Shown here: one piece after another, positions 32,277 to 42,065 of the stretch | How the letters are laid out: each line of letters opens with the position of its first letter | How positions within the stretch are numbered: the first letter of the stretch is position 1 | Assembly (NCBI RefSeq): GCF_027531815.1 | Contig: NZ_JAPZSK010000013.1 | Coordinates: 1-64,000 of the forward strand | Direction of reading: 5' to 3' | Length of the DNA: 64,000 nucleotides | Origin: Gemmatimonas sp. | GTDB taxonomy: Bacteria; Gemmatimonadota; Gemmatimonadetes; Gemmatimonadales; Gemmatimonadaceae | The notes under the pieces: model-generated | What the model was told of the DNA's origin: nothing | Database searches by the model: none | Seen by the model: only the letters and a program-made list of their open reading frames with translations | Program-made: the position numbers and the translations under genes

Positions 32277-34067
32277 ATGCCCGCTTTCCACGCGCCGCTC
32301 GACGACATCCGCTATCTCCTGCACGACGTGCACGACATTGGCCAGCTCGCCGCGCTCCCCGGGTTCGAGGAGGCCACGCCGGAGATGATCGACGAAGTGC
32401 TCCGCGGCGGGGCCCGCTTCTGCGAAGAGGTGCTCTTTCCGCTCAATCAGAGCGGCGACGCCGAGGGGGTCCATCTCGCGAACGGCATCGTGACCACCCC
32501 CGCGGGGTTCAAGGAGGCGTACCAGCGCTATACCGCCGACGGATGGACCGCGATCAGCGCCGAGCCGACGTACGGTGGCACCGGGCTCCCCGAAATGGTG
32601 CGCTTCGTCATGGAGGAGCTGCTCTGCTCGGCCAATCTCTCCTTCTCCATGTACCCCGGGCTTTCGCATGGTGCCTACAGCGCACTCATGAGCCACGGAT
32701 CGGAGGAGCTCAAGCAGCGGTTCCTCCCGCGGCTCATCGATGGCAGCTGGGGCGGCACCATGTGTCTCACCGAGGCGCACGCGGGCACTGATCTGGGCAT
32801 CCTCACCACGCGCGCGGTGCCGAATGCCGATGGCACCCATGCCATCACGGGGCAGAAGATCTTCATCAGCGCCGGGGAGCACGATCTCACGGCGAACATC
32901 GTGCATCTCGTCCTCGCCAAGCTCCCCGACGCGCCCAGCGGCACCAAGGGCATTTCCCTCTTCCTGGTCCCCAAGTTCCTCCCCACGGCAGACGGTGGGC
33001 TGGGGGCCCGCAACGGGGTCACGTGCGGCAGCGTGGAACACAAGATGGGGATCAAGGCCAGTGCCACCTGTGTGCTCGACTTCGATCAGGCCACGGGCTG
33101 GATGGTCGGGGAGCCGCACAAGGGCATGCGCGCCATGTTCGTCATGATGAACGGAGCGCGCCTGGCCGTGGGGCTGCAGGGACTCGGGCTCTCGGAGGTG
33201 GCGTACCAGAACGCGCGCGCGTATGCGCGGGAGCGACTGCAAGGCCGGTCGCTCACCGGTCCCAAGCACCCGGACGGCGTGGCCGACCCCATCCTCGTGC
33301 ACCCGGACGTGCGCAAGGGGCTGTTGCGCATCAAGTCGCTCAACGAGGGCATGCGGTCGCTGGCGTACGCCGTGGGTATTCGCATCGATCTCGAACATCG
33401 GCACCCCGATCCCGCGGTGCGGCAGGATGCTGCCGATCTGGTGGCGCTCATGACGCCGGTCATCAAGGCCTTCCTCACCGATCGTGGCTTCGAGAACACC
33501 AACATCGCCCTGCAAACGCTCGGCGGGCACGGGTACATCAAGGAGTACGGCATTGAGCAGTACGTGCGCGATGCCCGTATCGCGCAAATCTACGAAGGCA
33601 CCAATGCCGTGCAGGCGCTCGATCTGGTGGGGCGCAAGCTGCCCATGGAGGGCGGTCGTCTGGTGCGGCGCTTCTTCGAGCTGGTCAAGACCGACGTGGA
33701 TGCCGCCGCGGCGGTGGCGGGGCTTGAGGAGTTCGCCAAGGCACTGGGGGCGTCGCTGTACCAGCTGCAGAAAGCCACCATGCTGCTCGCCGAGCGCGGC
33801 TTCGCCAACCCCGATGAAGTGGGCGCCGCGGCCACCGAATATCTCGATCTCATGGGCTACACGGCGGTGGGGTGGCAGTGGCTGCGCATGGCCACGGTCT
33901 CGCAACAGCAGCTGGCGGCGGGTGCGGAGGACCGGCGGTTCCACGAGGCCAAGCTCAAGACCGCCCGCTTCTACTTCGGGCGCGTCCTTCCCGGCACGGC
34001 AGCGCTGCTGACGGCCATCCAGGCAGGGAGCGCGCCGGTCATGGCGCTGTCGGCGGACGAGTTCTGA
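32277..34067 (+). CDS. Acyl-CoA dehydrogenase, long form with C-terminal extension
   Basis: A 596-residue flavoenzyme for the first step of fatty-acid beta-oxidation. It oxidises acyl-CoA and passes electrons to ETF. Visible landmarks are MCLTEAHAGTDLGIL (FAD binding), KIFISAGEHDLTANIVHLVL, the Cys-less ARIAQIYEGTNAVQALDLVG block with the catalytic Glu in YEGT, and TLGGHGYIKEYG. The extra 130 residues after the core are the accessory helical domain of long bacterial enzymes of the C-4-like group. The start at 32277 gives the family's usual N-terminus. Monocistronic. Confidence 0.92.
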   Translation: MPAFHAPLDDIRYLLHDVHDIGQLAALPGFEEATPEMIDEVLRGGARFCEEVLFPLNQSGDAEGVHLANGIVTTPAGFKEAYQRYTADGWTAISAEPTYGGTGLPEMVRFVMEELLCSANLSFSMYPGLSHGAYSALMSHGSEELKQRFLPRLIDGSWGGTMCLTEAHAGTDLGILTTRAVPNADGTHAITGQKIFISAGEHDLTANIVHLVLAKLPDAPSGTKGISLFLVPKFLPTADGGLGARNGVTCGSVEHKMGIKASATCVLDFDQATGWMVGEPHKGMRAMFVMMNGARLAVGLQGLGLSEVAYQNARAYARERLQGRSLTGPKHPDGVADPILVHPDVRKGLLRIKSLNEGMRSLAYAVGIRIDLEHRHPDPAVRQDAADLVALMTPVIKAFLTDRGFENTNIALQTLGGHGYIKEYGIEQYVRDARIAQIYEGTNAVQALDLVGRKLPMEGGRLVRRFFELVKTDVDAAAAVAGLEEFAKALGASLYQLQKATMLLAERGFANPDEVGAAATEYLDLMGYTAVGWQWLRMATVSQQQLAAGAEDRRFHEAKLKTARFYFGRVLPGTAALLTAIQAGSAPVMALSADEF

Positions 34068-34164
34068 CGTGCCCGCCGTGTGACAGTCCGGGCCGGAGCC
34101 CGCCCCCGGCCTCAAGCATTGTGTGTGTGGTGCCGAAGCCCTCAGGAAGCCCCTCACCCACACC

Positions 34165-35358
34165 ATGTTCTTCAAGAAAAGCTCCGAACCGTGCTCGGCG
34201 TTTGAAGGAACCCAGGCCACCGGCGTGACCGACGCCGCGGTGCAGACGGCCACGACCGTCCCGGCCGCTGCGCCGGTGGCGGGTTGTGAGCCGTCCGTTC
34301 CGGTCGACGACGGTCTGGGGCTGGTGCTCGATGCGCTTGGCGGTATCCTGGCGGCCCTGTCGCGGTATCCCATCGACCTCCCCGACCGATCGGGGGAGGA
34401 GCTCTCGCGCGAGCTGACCAGATGGCGTCGCCATGCCACCATGGGCTGCGCGCTCTCCGAGCACGACGACGCGTCGGTGGGCGTGGCGGCACGTGACTGG
34501 AGCGGGGTGGTCCGCACCGTCACCGAGCAGCGACGCGACGAGCACCGGTACGTCAAGGCCTCCATCAATGAGCTCCGTGATGCCCTCTGGGCCTGCGTGG
34601 AAACGGTGCACAAGGCCGTGCAGGTGGACCACGCGGTGGATGCCACCACGGAACAGCAGATGGAGCGGGCGAAGACGGCGTTGCAGCGTATGCAGACCGG
34701 TTCCATCAAGCAGGAGGTCCTTGGGGCTGTGATCGCCATCGAGGGAGCGCTACGGACCCGTCGTGAGCAGCAGCAGGAGCAGTACGTGAGCCTCGGTCGC
34801 AAGCTCGAGGGTCTGAGTCAGCAGCTGGAGGAGGCCCGTCGCGAATGCACCACCGATGCGCTCACGGGGCTGGGCAACCGCAAGCACTTCGATATCGTGG
34901 CGTCCCGGGCGCGGCAGATGCATTCCCTCGGGCGGCAGCCGGTGGCGCTGCTCATGGTCGACATCGACCGGCTGAAGCTCGTGAACGACCTGTACGGCCA
35001 TCAGTCGGGTGACGCGGCCATCGTGAACCTCGGTAAGGCCCTCGCCAGGACGTTTCTGCGCTCGAGTGACGTACTCTGCCGTTTGGGGGGCGACGAGTTC
35101 GCGGTGATCCTGTTCAACACCGACTGGAAGATGGCGCTGACGCTGGCCAAGCGGCTGCAGGAGCAGCTCAGTCTCATGCCGGCGCCACACCAGAACATGG
35201 AGTTCGCGATCGGGGCGAGCGTGGGCGTGGCGCAACTCGAGGGGCACGAAGAGGTGGCCGACTGGGTGTCCCGCGCCGACAAGGCGCTGTACAAGGCCAA
35301 GCAGCATGCCCGAGAACGGGTCTGCGTGGCGGACGGTCTCTCACTGCCCACGGACTGA
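34165..35358 (+). CDS. Diguanylate cyclase (GGDEF)
   Basis: A 397-residue cyclase that makes cyclic di-GMP from two GTP. The C-terminal GGDEF domain, about residues 230-390, is intact: TDALTGLGNRKHF, LMVDIDRLKLVND, RLGGDEFAVIL. The inhibitory I-site RSSD lies five residues before GGDEF, so product feedback is expected. The N-terminal 220 residues have no recognised sensor fold; they are helical, with a coiled coil before the catalytic domain (GRKLEGLSQQLEEARRE). A polar start without signal peptide places the protein in the cytoplasm. Confidence 0.92.
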   Translation: MFFKKSSEPCSAFEGTQATGVTDAAVQTATTVPAAAPVAGCEPSVPVDDGLGLVLDALGGILAALSRYPIDLPDRSGEELSRELTRWRRHATMGCALSEHDDASVGVAARDWSGVVRTVTEQRRDEHRYVKASINELRDALWACVETVHKAVQVDHAVDATTEQQMERAKTALQRMQTGSIKQEVLGAVIAIEGALRTRREQQQEQYVSLGRKLEGLSQQLEEARRECTTDALTGLGNRKHFDIVASRARQMHSLGRQPVALLMVDIDRLKLVNDLYGHQSGDAAIVNLGKALARTFLRSSDVLCRLGGDEFAVILFNTDWKMALTLAKRLQEQLSLMPAPHQNMEFAIGASVGVAQLEGHEEVADWVSRADKALYKAKQHARERVCVADGLSLPTD

Positions 35359-35384
35359 GGGGGCCGGCGCCCGTGGGCCCGTTG

Positions 35385-37286
35385 TCAGGTGCTCGCGCGC
35401 GCACCGCTTGACGCGCGCAGTGCATTCAGGATGACGGCCACATCGATCGCTTCCTGGATCAGTGCGCCCGCCACCGGGGTGAGCATACCGGCGGCCGCAA
35501 AGCCCATCCCCACAAGCGACAGCCCGAGTCCCACGCCAATCGATTGCCGGGCGATGAACAGCGCCCGCCGTCCGATCTCCACCGCTTCGGGAATACGCCC
35601 CGGGTCGTCCACGAGCAGTACCACGTCGGCCGCCTCGGCCACCACCCCGCCGCCGTGCCCCGCCAGCGCCACCCCGACGGTGGCGGTACTCAGTGAAGGG
35701 GCATCGTTGGTACCGTCGCCCACCATGAGCACCCGGCGACCTCCCTTCTCGATGGCGCTCACGCGGGAGGCCTTGTCCTGGGCCGTCAGGCCGCCGGCGA
35801 ACTGCGAGATCCCCACCGCTTCCGCAATGGCGCGCACATTCTCCTCCCGGTCGCCCGAGAAGAGGTACAGGTCGCGCAACCCGAGCGCGCGCAGCGCCTC
35901 GAACATGGGAGCGAGCTCCGGGCGTATCTGGTCGGCGAACTCAATGCGCGCCACTTCGCCCCCCGCGGTGGCCACATACGCGCGCAGCCCGGTCGCGTCG
36001 CTTTCCATGGTCGCGAGCAGTCCGGCCGCTGCGGGCACTCGCTCCTGCAGCCGTTCGCGGACGAAGTCCGGTGACCCCACCACCACCCACTCGCCCGCCA
36101 CTTCACCGGTCACTCCGCGGCCGGGCGTTTCGTGCAGTGCCGTGGCCATGGCCAGCGTCGCGCCGCGCGCCTCCGCCTCGGCCACGATCACGCGTGCCAG
36201 CAGGTGCCCCGAGCCCTGCTCCACGGCTGCGGCCTTGGCCAGCACGGTGAGCAGGTCGCTTCCGTCGCCGGCGATCACCCGCGCCACCTGGGGCTTGCCC
36301 ACGGTGAGTGTTCCTGTCTTGTCGAAGACGGCGGTGTCGACCCGCGAGAGCCCCTCCAGCGCCGCGCCATGGCGCACGATGATGGCGCGCCGCGCCGCGC
36401 GATTGATGCCGCCAATGATGGCCACCGGCGCGGCGAGAATGAGCGGGCACGGGGTCGCCACCACCAGTACGGCCAGCACGCGTGTCCAGTCGTGCGACAC
36501 CAGCCACGCCACCAGACAGGCCAGCAGGGTGAGCGGGGTGAACCACACCGCCCACACATCGGCGGTGCGCTGCAACGGACTCTTCGACGCCTGCGCGCTG
36601 CGCACCAGGTCCACGATGCGCGCGTACTGGCTTTCCTGCGAACGACGTTCGGCGCGCATGGTGAACGCGCCTTCCTGGTTCACGCTTCCCGAGAGCAGTC
36701 GGGCACCGACCGCCGTTCGCACCGGCACGGGCTCGCCGGTAAGACGCGACGTGTCCACATGCGACGTGCCGTCGAGCACCACGCCGTCGGCCGGTACCAG
36801 CTCCCCCGGGCGAATCAGCAGGGCGTCACCGGGTTCGATGATGCCGGCATCGATGTCCTCCACGCGCCCCTTGCGCACGCGGTGCGCGGTCCGCGGGGCA
36901 TCAGCCTCAAGGGCCGCCACCGCATTCGAGGCGCGCGCGACCGCATAGGCATCGAGCGCCTCGCCCCCCGTCTGCATGAGCACGACGACGAGACCGGCCA
37001 GTGGTTGCCCCAGCAGCAGCGCTCCCACGATGGCCAGCATGGCGACCACGTCGGCGGCAAACTCGCCGCGCAACATGCCGCGCAATGTACGCCACGCCAC
37101 CGGCACCCCGGTGACAAGCAGCCCCAGCAGCCACACGCGATCGCGCCACGGATCGGCCGACAGCACGAGCGGCGTGGCGAACCCGGCCAGCAGGAACGCG
37201 AGCGCGATCAGCGGCGGAGGCGATATGGGGAAGGACAATCGGGTTTTCGCATGAGGGTGGCAGAATCGCCCGGCGCACGCTCTCAT
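35385..37286 (-). CDS. P1B-type heavy-metal ATPase without N-terminal metal-binding domain
   Basis: A 633-residue metal pump. Transmembrane metal motif is VVATPCPLILAAP (TPC at 278-280, in place of the CPC of copper or zinc pumps). The phosphorylated Asp is D322 in DKTGTLT, the actuator loop is TGEP at 183-186, and the ATP site is LMVGDGTNDAPSL. It lacks the usual ferredoxin-like or His-rich N-terminal metal domains. The TPCPLIL form is found in a branch of P1B pumps whose metal I cannot assign from sequence alone. It is convergent with the cyclase gene. Confidence 0.9.
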   Translation of the reverse strand: MRACAGRFCHPHAKTRLSFPISPPPLIALAFLLAGFATPLVLSADPWRDRVWLLGLLVTGVPVAWRTLRGMLRGEFAADVVAMLAIVGALLLGQPLAGLVVVLMQTGGEALDAYAVARASNAVAALEADAPRTAHRVRKGRVEDIDAGIIEPGDALLIRPGELVPADGVVLDGTSHVDTSRLTGEPVPVRTAVGARLLSGSVNQEGAFTMRAERRSQESQYARIVDLVRSAQASKSPLQRTADVWAVWFTPLTLLACLVAWLVSHDWTRVLAVLVVATPCPLILAAPVAIIGGINRAARRAIIVRHGAALEGLSRVDTAVFDKTGTLTVGKPQVARVIAGDGSDLLTVLAKAAAVEQGSGHLLARVIVAEAEARGATLAMATALHETPGRGVTGEVAGEWVVVGSPDFVRERLQERVPAAAGLLATMESDATGLRAYVATAGGEVARIEFADQIRPELAPMFEALRALGLRDLYLFSGDREENVRAIAEAVGISQFAGGLTAQDKASRVSAIEKGGRRVLMVGDGTNDAPSLSTATVGVALAGHGGGVVAEAADVVLLVDDPGRIPEAVEIGRRALFIARQSIGVGLGLSLVGMGFAAAGMLTPVAGALIQEAIDVAVILNALRASSGARAST

Positions 37287-37359
37287 CCATGCGGCTCGGT
37301 ACCGCGCCCCGCAAGGGTGAAATCACGGACTGGATGAATCCTGATTAGCTTGCTCTGGT

Positions 37360-38985
37360 ATGACCAATACACATTCTCACGCGGCGCTTGCCGCGATCGT
37401 TGACATTGCCGCCGACGCGATCATCGCGCTCGATGACAACTTCCGCATCGTGCGCTTCAATCGTGGTGCCGAGCAGATCTTTCAATGGCAGGAGGCCGAC
37501 ATGCTGGGGCAGCCGCTCGACCGGCTGCTCCCCATGAGTGCGCGCGCGGTGCATCGCGGCCATATGCGCACCTTCGCCGAGGGTCCGGCGGATGCGCGAA
37601 TCATGGCCCATCGCCGCGCCATTGCCGGGCTGCGCCGGAACGGGGAGATGTTCCCCGCCGAAGCGTCCATTGCCCGCGTCACGATGGACGGCGAACGCAC
37701 CTTCATGGTGACGTTGCGTGATGTGAGTGAACGCGTGAAGAGCGAAGAGCGACAGAAGTTGCTCTCGACTGCCGGGTGGGTGCTGGCGGCCTCGCTCGAC
37801 GTGGAGTCCACGATGGCCACCATCGCCGAGCTGCCTGTACCGCTGCTTGGGGAATGGAGCCTGCTCGAGCTGCTCACCCCCGACGGCGCCATGCGGCGGG
37901 CGGCCGCCGTGCACACGGACCTGCAGCGTCACGAGGACACGGCGGCGCTCCTGTCGCGCGTGGCGGAGCCGCTCGAGCTCGATCCGCTGCCCACGAGTGG
38001 TGCACGGGTGGCTCACGAAGCGGAGGCGCAGCGCATCACCGATGTTGGCGCCTGGCTCAAGGCGAACTTCCACGATGCCCCGTCGCGCGCGCGCGCCGAA
38101 TCACTTGGCGTGAGCGCGGTGCTGCTCGTGCCACTGCGCGCAGGCGGACGCGCGCTCGGTGCCCTGCACCTCGTGCGCACCCGCCCCGCGGCCACGCACT
38201 CGCTCGAGGAGCAGCAGGTAGCCGACCAGTTCGCCGGCCTGGCGGCGCTCGCCCTCGAGAATGCCCGGCTGTATCAGCAGTCGCGCAGCGCCGTGCGTGA
38301 GCGCGACGAGATGCTCGCCATTGTCTCGCATGACCTGCGCAATCCGGTCAATGCCATCGTGATGCTCACCGGGGCGGTGCTCAAGCGGGACGTCGACGCC
38401 ATCGCCCCCGAGGTGGAGCAGGCGCACATGGCGCGCGACGAGGTCGAGGCGGTGCGCGCCGCTGCGCGTCAGGCCGACGGGCTCATTCAGGATCTGCAGG
38501 ATGTCTCGCGCATCTCGGCGGGACGCCTGCGCGTGGAACGCCGACGCGTGCCCGCGGCGGAGATCCTCAAGGAATGCGCCGACATGTTCGAGCCGGTCAT
38601 GGTCGATGCGGCACTGCGCTTCGTGCGCCGTTTCGACGAGGACCTGCCGGTGCTGCTGGCCGATCGCCATCGTCTGCAGCAGGTGCTCTCCAATCTGCTG
38701 GGAAACGCCGTGCGGTTCACGCCGCACGGTGGTGAAATCGTGCTCGCCGCGGCGCGGCACGACGACATGCTGCGCATCAGCGTACGGGACACGGGGCCGG
38801 GCGTCGCCATCGACGACGTCCCGCGCCTCTTCGAGCGCTACTTCCAGGCCCCGCGCCTGTTGCGCGCAGGGTCGGGGCTCGGCCTCTACATCGCCAAGGG
38901 CATCGTCGAGGCCCACGGCGGCGAGATCGGCGTGGACTCGGAAGTGGGGAAGGGGGCCGAGTTCTGGTTTACCGTGCCGGCGTAG
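37360..38985 (+). CDS. PAS-GAF sensor histidine kinase, soluble
   Basis: A 541-residue kinase. Residues 5-128 are a PAS domain (AIIALDDNFRIVRFNRGAEQ, then GEMFPAEASIARV). Residues 140-300 are a GAF domain. The dimerisation and phosphotransfer block holds His in AIVSHDLRNPVNAIVML, then the ATPase: NLLGNAVRFTPHGG (N box), VRDTGPGVA (G1) and GSGLGLYIAKGIVEAHGG (G2). No transmembrane helix is present, so it senses a cytoplasmic signal. No cognate regulator adjoins; the neighbouring genes are an ATPase and an inverted LysR gene. Confidence 0.92.
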   Translation: MTNTHSHAALAAIVDIAADAIIALDDNFRIVRFNRGAEQIFQWQEADMLGQPLDRLLPMSARAVHRGHMRTFAEGPADARIMAHRRAIAGLRRNGEMFPAEASIARVTMDGERTFMVTLRDVSERVKSEERQKLLSTAGWVLAASLDVESTMATIAELPVPLLGEWSLLELLTPDGAMRRAAAVHTDLQRHEDTAALLSRVAEPLELDPLPTSGARVAHEAEAQRITDVGAWLKANFHDAPSRARAESLGVSAVLLVPLRAGGRALGALHLVRTRPAATHSLEEQQVADQFAGLAALALENARLYQQSRSAVRERDEMLAIVSHDLRNPVNAIVMLTGAVLKRDVDAIAPEVEQAHMARDEVEAVRAAARQADGLIQDLQDVSRISAGRLRVERRRVPAAEILKECADMFEPVMVDAALRFVRRFDEDLPVLLADRHRLQQVLSNLLGNAVRFTPHGGEIVLAAARHDDMLRISVRDTGPGVAIDDVPRLFERYFQAPRLLRAGSGLGLYIAKGIVEAHGGEIGVDSEVGKGAEFWFTVPA

Positions 38986-39003
38986 GGCCTTCGGCCCACC
39001 ACC

Positions 39004-39918
39004 TCACCCGAACAGCCGCGTCCGCGCTGCTTCGCTCAGCGCCACCACCGCCGGGTGCGCCAGCTTGCGCTCGGCACTGATGGCGTAGAAGCGCTCCCGG
39101 ACGTCGGGGAGTCGGCCCACCACACGCACATGATAGGCGCGCCGGATCTGCGCCTCCACCACCGATGGCGCGGCGAAGAGGCCCATGCCCTCCTGGCCGA
39201 ACACCTGGAGGAGCGCCACGTCTTCGGCCTCGCACACCACGTCGGGGCGCACGTCCTGCGCCACACACCATGCGTCGAGGGAGCGGCGCATGGCGGTGTT
39301 GCTGGTCGGCATGATGAAGGGCGCACCGTCCAACGACGCCGGGAACTTGCGTCGATGCTTGTTCGCCAGCGCCTCCGTGCCGAACACGGTGAGGCCGCAT
39401 TCGCCAAGCAGGTGCGTGAACAGCGTGATGGGCAACCCCGGCGATGCGGGCGTATCGGTGAGGACCACGTCCAGCGCGTGCACCGCCAGGTCGGCGAGCA
39501 GCCGCTCCGTCTTGTCGATACGGCAGGTGAGGCGTAGCCCCGGCAGGGCGTCGAGCGCCGGGCGCAGCAGCCGCCAGGTGGTGAGCTTGGGGAGCGAGTC
39601 GGAGATCCCCACGACCAGTTTGGCGGGGAGTCGTGCATCACCGCGCGCAAGCGCTTCCGTGAGTTCGCGGCCCGTGCGGAACATGTCGTCGGCATAGTGG
39701 AAGACGAGATGCCCCGTTTCGGTGAGCACGAGATTGCGCCCGCGCTTGTCGAACAGCGCCGCGCCCAGAGAGCGCTCCAGCTGCTTGAGCTGCGTGCTGA
39801 TGGTGGGCTGCGTGAGGTGCAACACTTCCGTGGCGCGCGTGATGCTTCCTTCGCGCGCCACCACCCAGAAGTACAGCAGATGCTGGTAGTTGAGGGTGTT
39901 GAGGGAGAGCGGCGCCAT
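39004..39918 (-). CDS. LysR-type regulator of the NhaR group, fourth gene of the bicarbonate operon
   Basis: A 304-residue activator. The N-terminal helix-turn-helix (LNYQHLLYFWVVAREGSITR then TQPTISTQLKQLERSLG) and LFDKRGRNLVLTETGHLV match the NhaR subfamily, named after the Escherichia coli regulator of a sodium/proton antiporter. Its ATG overlaps the carbonic-anhydrase stop (TGATG), so translation is coupled. A T-N11-A palindrome at 42066-42088, upstream of the first gene of this run, is the likely binding site. Sodium-linked bicarbonate uptake by SbtA makes an NhaR-like sensor sensible. The ligand is unknown. Confidence 0.85.
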   Translation of the reverse strand: MAPLSLNTLNYQHLLYFWVVAREGSITRATEVLHLTQPTISTQLKQLERSLGAALFDKRGRNLVLTETGHLVFHYADDMFRTGRELTEALARGDARLPAKLVVGISDSLPKLTTWRLLRPALDALPGLRLTCRIDKTERLLADLAVHALDVVLTDTPASPGLPITLFTHLLGECGLTVFGTEALANKHRRKFPASLDGAPFIMPTSNTAMRRSLDAWCVAQDVRPDVVCEAEDVALLQVFGQEGMGLFAAPSVVEAQIRRAYHVRVVGRLPDVRERFYAISAERKLAHPAVVALSEAARTRLFG

Positions 39919-40649
39919 CACACGGAGACCGGCATCACCTTGCCGGTGTCGAGGTCATACACACCACCGGCAATGACGAGTGTGCCTGCCTTCACCCGTC
40001 GTGCAAGCACCGGTGATGCTTCCTTGAGAATCTCCGCCTGCAACTCGACGTTGCGCGCAATGGCCCGGTTCACGTCGCCGCCGCTTTCCTTGGCTGCGCG
40101 CCGGATGTGCTGGTACAGGGTGGAGATCTGTCCCGGCACCTCGGTCCCCGCCATGGTGGCCGACACGGCGCCGCACTTCGTGTGCCCCAGCACATACAGC
40201 ACCTGCGCCCCCAGCACCTCCGTGCCGAACTCCAGCGACCCGATGATGGCCGGATCCGCCACGTTGCCGGCGATGCGCGTCACGAAGATGTCGCCGAATC
40301 CCTGGTCGAAGACGATCTCGATGGGCACACGCGAGTCGGCGCAGCCAAGAAAGGCGGCGAAGGGCTTCTGGCCGGCCGCCACTTCCTTGAGTCGCGCCAT
40401 GTTGCGGTTGGGCGCCATGACCTGACCTTGCACGAATCGTGCGTTGCCCTCGTACAGCGCCGCGAGCGCCGCTGTGGGATCGGCATACGGGTGCGACACC
40501 GACCGCGGGGCACCGTGGCCCCACGCCGGTGTGGCCAGTGCGCCGGACGCCACACCGCCGCCCAGCAAGGCCGCCCCGGCCATCGTGGCTGAATGCAGGA
40601 AGGCGCGACGCGACGGTGTGGCTGCAGGGGGAACGTTCGAGGTGCACAT
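39918..40649 (-). CDS. Tat-exported beta-class carbonic anhydrase
   Basis: A 243-residue enzyme that interconverts carbon dioxide and bicarbonate. Zinc ligands and partners are C103 and D105 in GCADSRVP, and H156 and C159 in GHTKCGAV. The start at 40649 gives an N-terminus with twin arginines in SRRAFLHS (R14, R15), followed by a hydrophobic Ala/Gly stretch and a cleavage region near ATPAWG, so a Tat route to the periplasm is likely. It is the third gene in the sbtA-sbtB-cah-LysR run, one base from sbtB, and overlaps the LysR start. Confidence 0.92.
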   Translation of the reverse strand: MCTSNVPPAATPSRRAFLHSATMAGAALLGGGVASGALATPAWGHGAPRSVSHPYADPTAALAALYEGNARFVQGQVMAPNRNMARLKEVAAGQKPFAAFLGCADSRVPIEIVFDQGFGDIFVTRIAGNVADPAIIGSLEFGTEVLGAQVLYVLGHTKCGAVSATMAGTEVPGQISTLYQHIRRAAKESGGDVNRAIARNVELQAEILKEASPVLARRVKAGTLVIAGGVYDLDTGKVMPVSV

Positions 40650-40650
40650 G

Positions 40651-40977
40651 TCAGAGGCCTCCGGTAGGGGTGGACTGGCGGTATTTGTCACCGCGAACCA
40701 CGGCGACGTCGGACAGGTAGGCAATCACCTCGTAGTCGGTGAAGTAGCTGCGGGCGATGTGGGCGACGATGCGCTCCGCCACGTCGGGCGGGACGATGGT
40801 TTCGATGCGCACATTGATCCCCGGGATCTCCGCGGCATGCAGCGCCCGCGATCCCTGACCGCGCCCTTCGACGACGGTGAACCCGGTCGCCCCCAGGCGG
40901 CGAAGCTCCTGCGTGATACGAGGCTCCAGCACCGGCTCGGCGATGATCGTGACCAGCTTGAACGGAAAGGTGAGCAT
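40651..40977 (-). CDS. sbtB: SbtB-type PII-like regulator
   Basis: A 108-residue PII-superfamily protein. Core strands FKLVTIIAEPVLEPRITQEL, the GATGFTVVEGRGQGSR turn, VRIETIVPP and SYFTDYEVIAYLSDVAVV follow SbtB of cyanobacteria. SbtB proteins bind adenylyl nucleotides (cAMP, AMP, ATP) and gate the SbtA transporter. The C-terminal CGPxGC redox loop of cyanobacterial SbtB is missing here; the protein ends RGDKYRQSTPTGGL. It is 10 bases downstream of sbtA and one base before the carbonic anhydrase. Confidence 0.82.
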   Translation of the reverse strand: MLTFPFKLVTIIAEPVLEPRITQELRRLGATGFTVVEGRGQGSRALHAAEIPGINVRIETIVPPDVAERIVAHIARSYFTDYEVIAYLSDVAVVRGDKYRQSTPTGGL

Positions 40978-40987
40978 GACGGGAACC

Positions 40988-41980
40988 TCAGGCGGCAAGG
41001 CGCTGCGCGAGCGCGTAGTAGAGGGGAATACCGGCGAGGATGTTGAACGGGAAGGTGATCGCGAGCGCCGCCGTGAGTGAGTACGTGGGGTTCGCTTCCG
41101 GCAGGGTGAGGCGCACGGCCGGCGGTGCGGCGATGTAGCTCGCACTCGCCGCCATCGTGCCAAGCACCGCCGCGCCACTCGGCGACAGCCCCGCCCACTC
41201 ACCAAGCACCACGCCCAGCGCGCCGTGCGCGAGCGGCAGCACAATCCCGTAGCCCAGCAGGAACGGCCCCACCTTCTTGAGGTCACCGAGGCGATCGCCG
41301 GCCACCACCCCCATCTCCAACAGGAAGAGCATCAACGCTCCCTTGAAGCCGCTGTCGAAGAACGGCGATACGGCCTTCCACCCGGCTTCACCCATGAAGA
41401 AGCCGACGATCAGGCCACCCACCAGCAGAATCATCGTGCGCCCGGTGAGCACCTCGTGCAGCACGTCCTTCATACTTCCCTGAGCGGCCGCGTGGCCGCC
41501 CGCGGCGATGAGCTGCTTGTTGCGCTGAATGGCGCCAATCGCGAGCGCAATGTGAATACCGGGGCTTTCGAGCAGCGTGAGCAGCGTGGGCATGTACCCT
41601 TCCGCCGGCGCTCCCACGCGCACCATGAACTGCTGCGCGGCAATAAACGTCACGGCGCTCACCGACCCGTAGTGGGCCGCCATCCCGGCGGAGTCGCTGG
41701 CATTGAAGCGGCCCACGTACCGCATGGCCGCGTAGGCCGTCAGCGGCGTGATGCACCCCAGCAGCAGCGTCACCCCCGCGGGCGCGACGATGGCAGCGAA
41801 GCTGGCGTGTGAAAGCTCCACGCCGCCCTTCAGGCCGAGGGCGAACAGGAGGTAGATGGACAGCGCGCTGTAGATGTCCTTCGGCAGCGAGAACTCGCTC
41901 TTCACCAGGCGCGCGAAGATGCCCAGCGCGAAAGCCAGGGGAATGGGCGAGAGCAGGTTGGCCTTGAGCGTTTCGATCAT
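40988..41980 (-). CDS. sbtA: SbtA-type sodium-dependent bicarbonate transporter
   Basis: A 330-residue polytopic protein of the SbtA (DUF897) family. About ten helices in two inverted five-helix halves are visible, with short loops. Repeated motifs include SIYLLFALGLKGGVELSH in the first half and LFLLEMGVVAGDRLGD in the second, plus AAHYGSVSAVTFIAA and MAASASYIAAPPAVR, which form the substrate and sodium sites of the family. The start at 41980 is the Met before IETLKANLL. It heads a four-gene operon with SbtB, carbonic anhydrase and an NhaR-like regulator. Confidence 0.88.
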   Translation of the reverse strand: MIETLKANLLSPIPLAFALGIFARLVKSEFSLPKDIYSALSIYLLFALGLKGGVELSHASFAAIVAPAGVTLLLGCITPLTAYAAMRYVGRFNASDSAGMAAHYGSVSAVTFIAAQQFMVRVGAPAEGYMPTLLTLLESPGIHIALAIGAIQRNKQLIAAGGHAAAQGSMKDVLHEVLTGRTMILLVGGLIVGFFMGEAGWKAVSPFFDSGFKGALMLFLLEMGVVAGDRLGDLKKVGPFLLGYGIVLPLAHGALGVVLGEWAGLSPSGAAVLGTMAASASYIAAPPAVRLTLPEANPTYSLTAALAITFPFNILAGIPLYYALAQRLAA

Positions 41981-42065
41981 GGGGGGAATGGAGGGGGACG
42001 CCGGCGCCAGCAGGTGCGATCTATCACGGCCGTAGTCTGCGCAAACCCGGTGCATAATCCAAATC

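Noticed and set aside
32253-34802. An 849-residue minus-strand frame
   Set aside because: Antisense to the acyl-CoA dehydrogenase and cyclase genes; no family resemblance.
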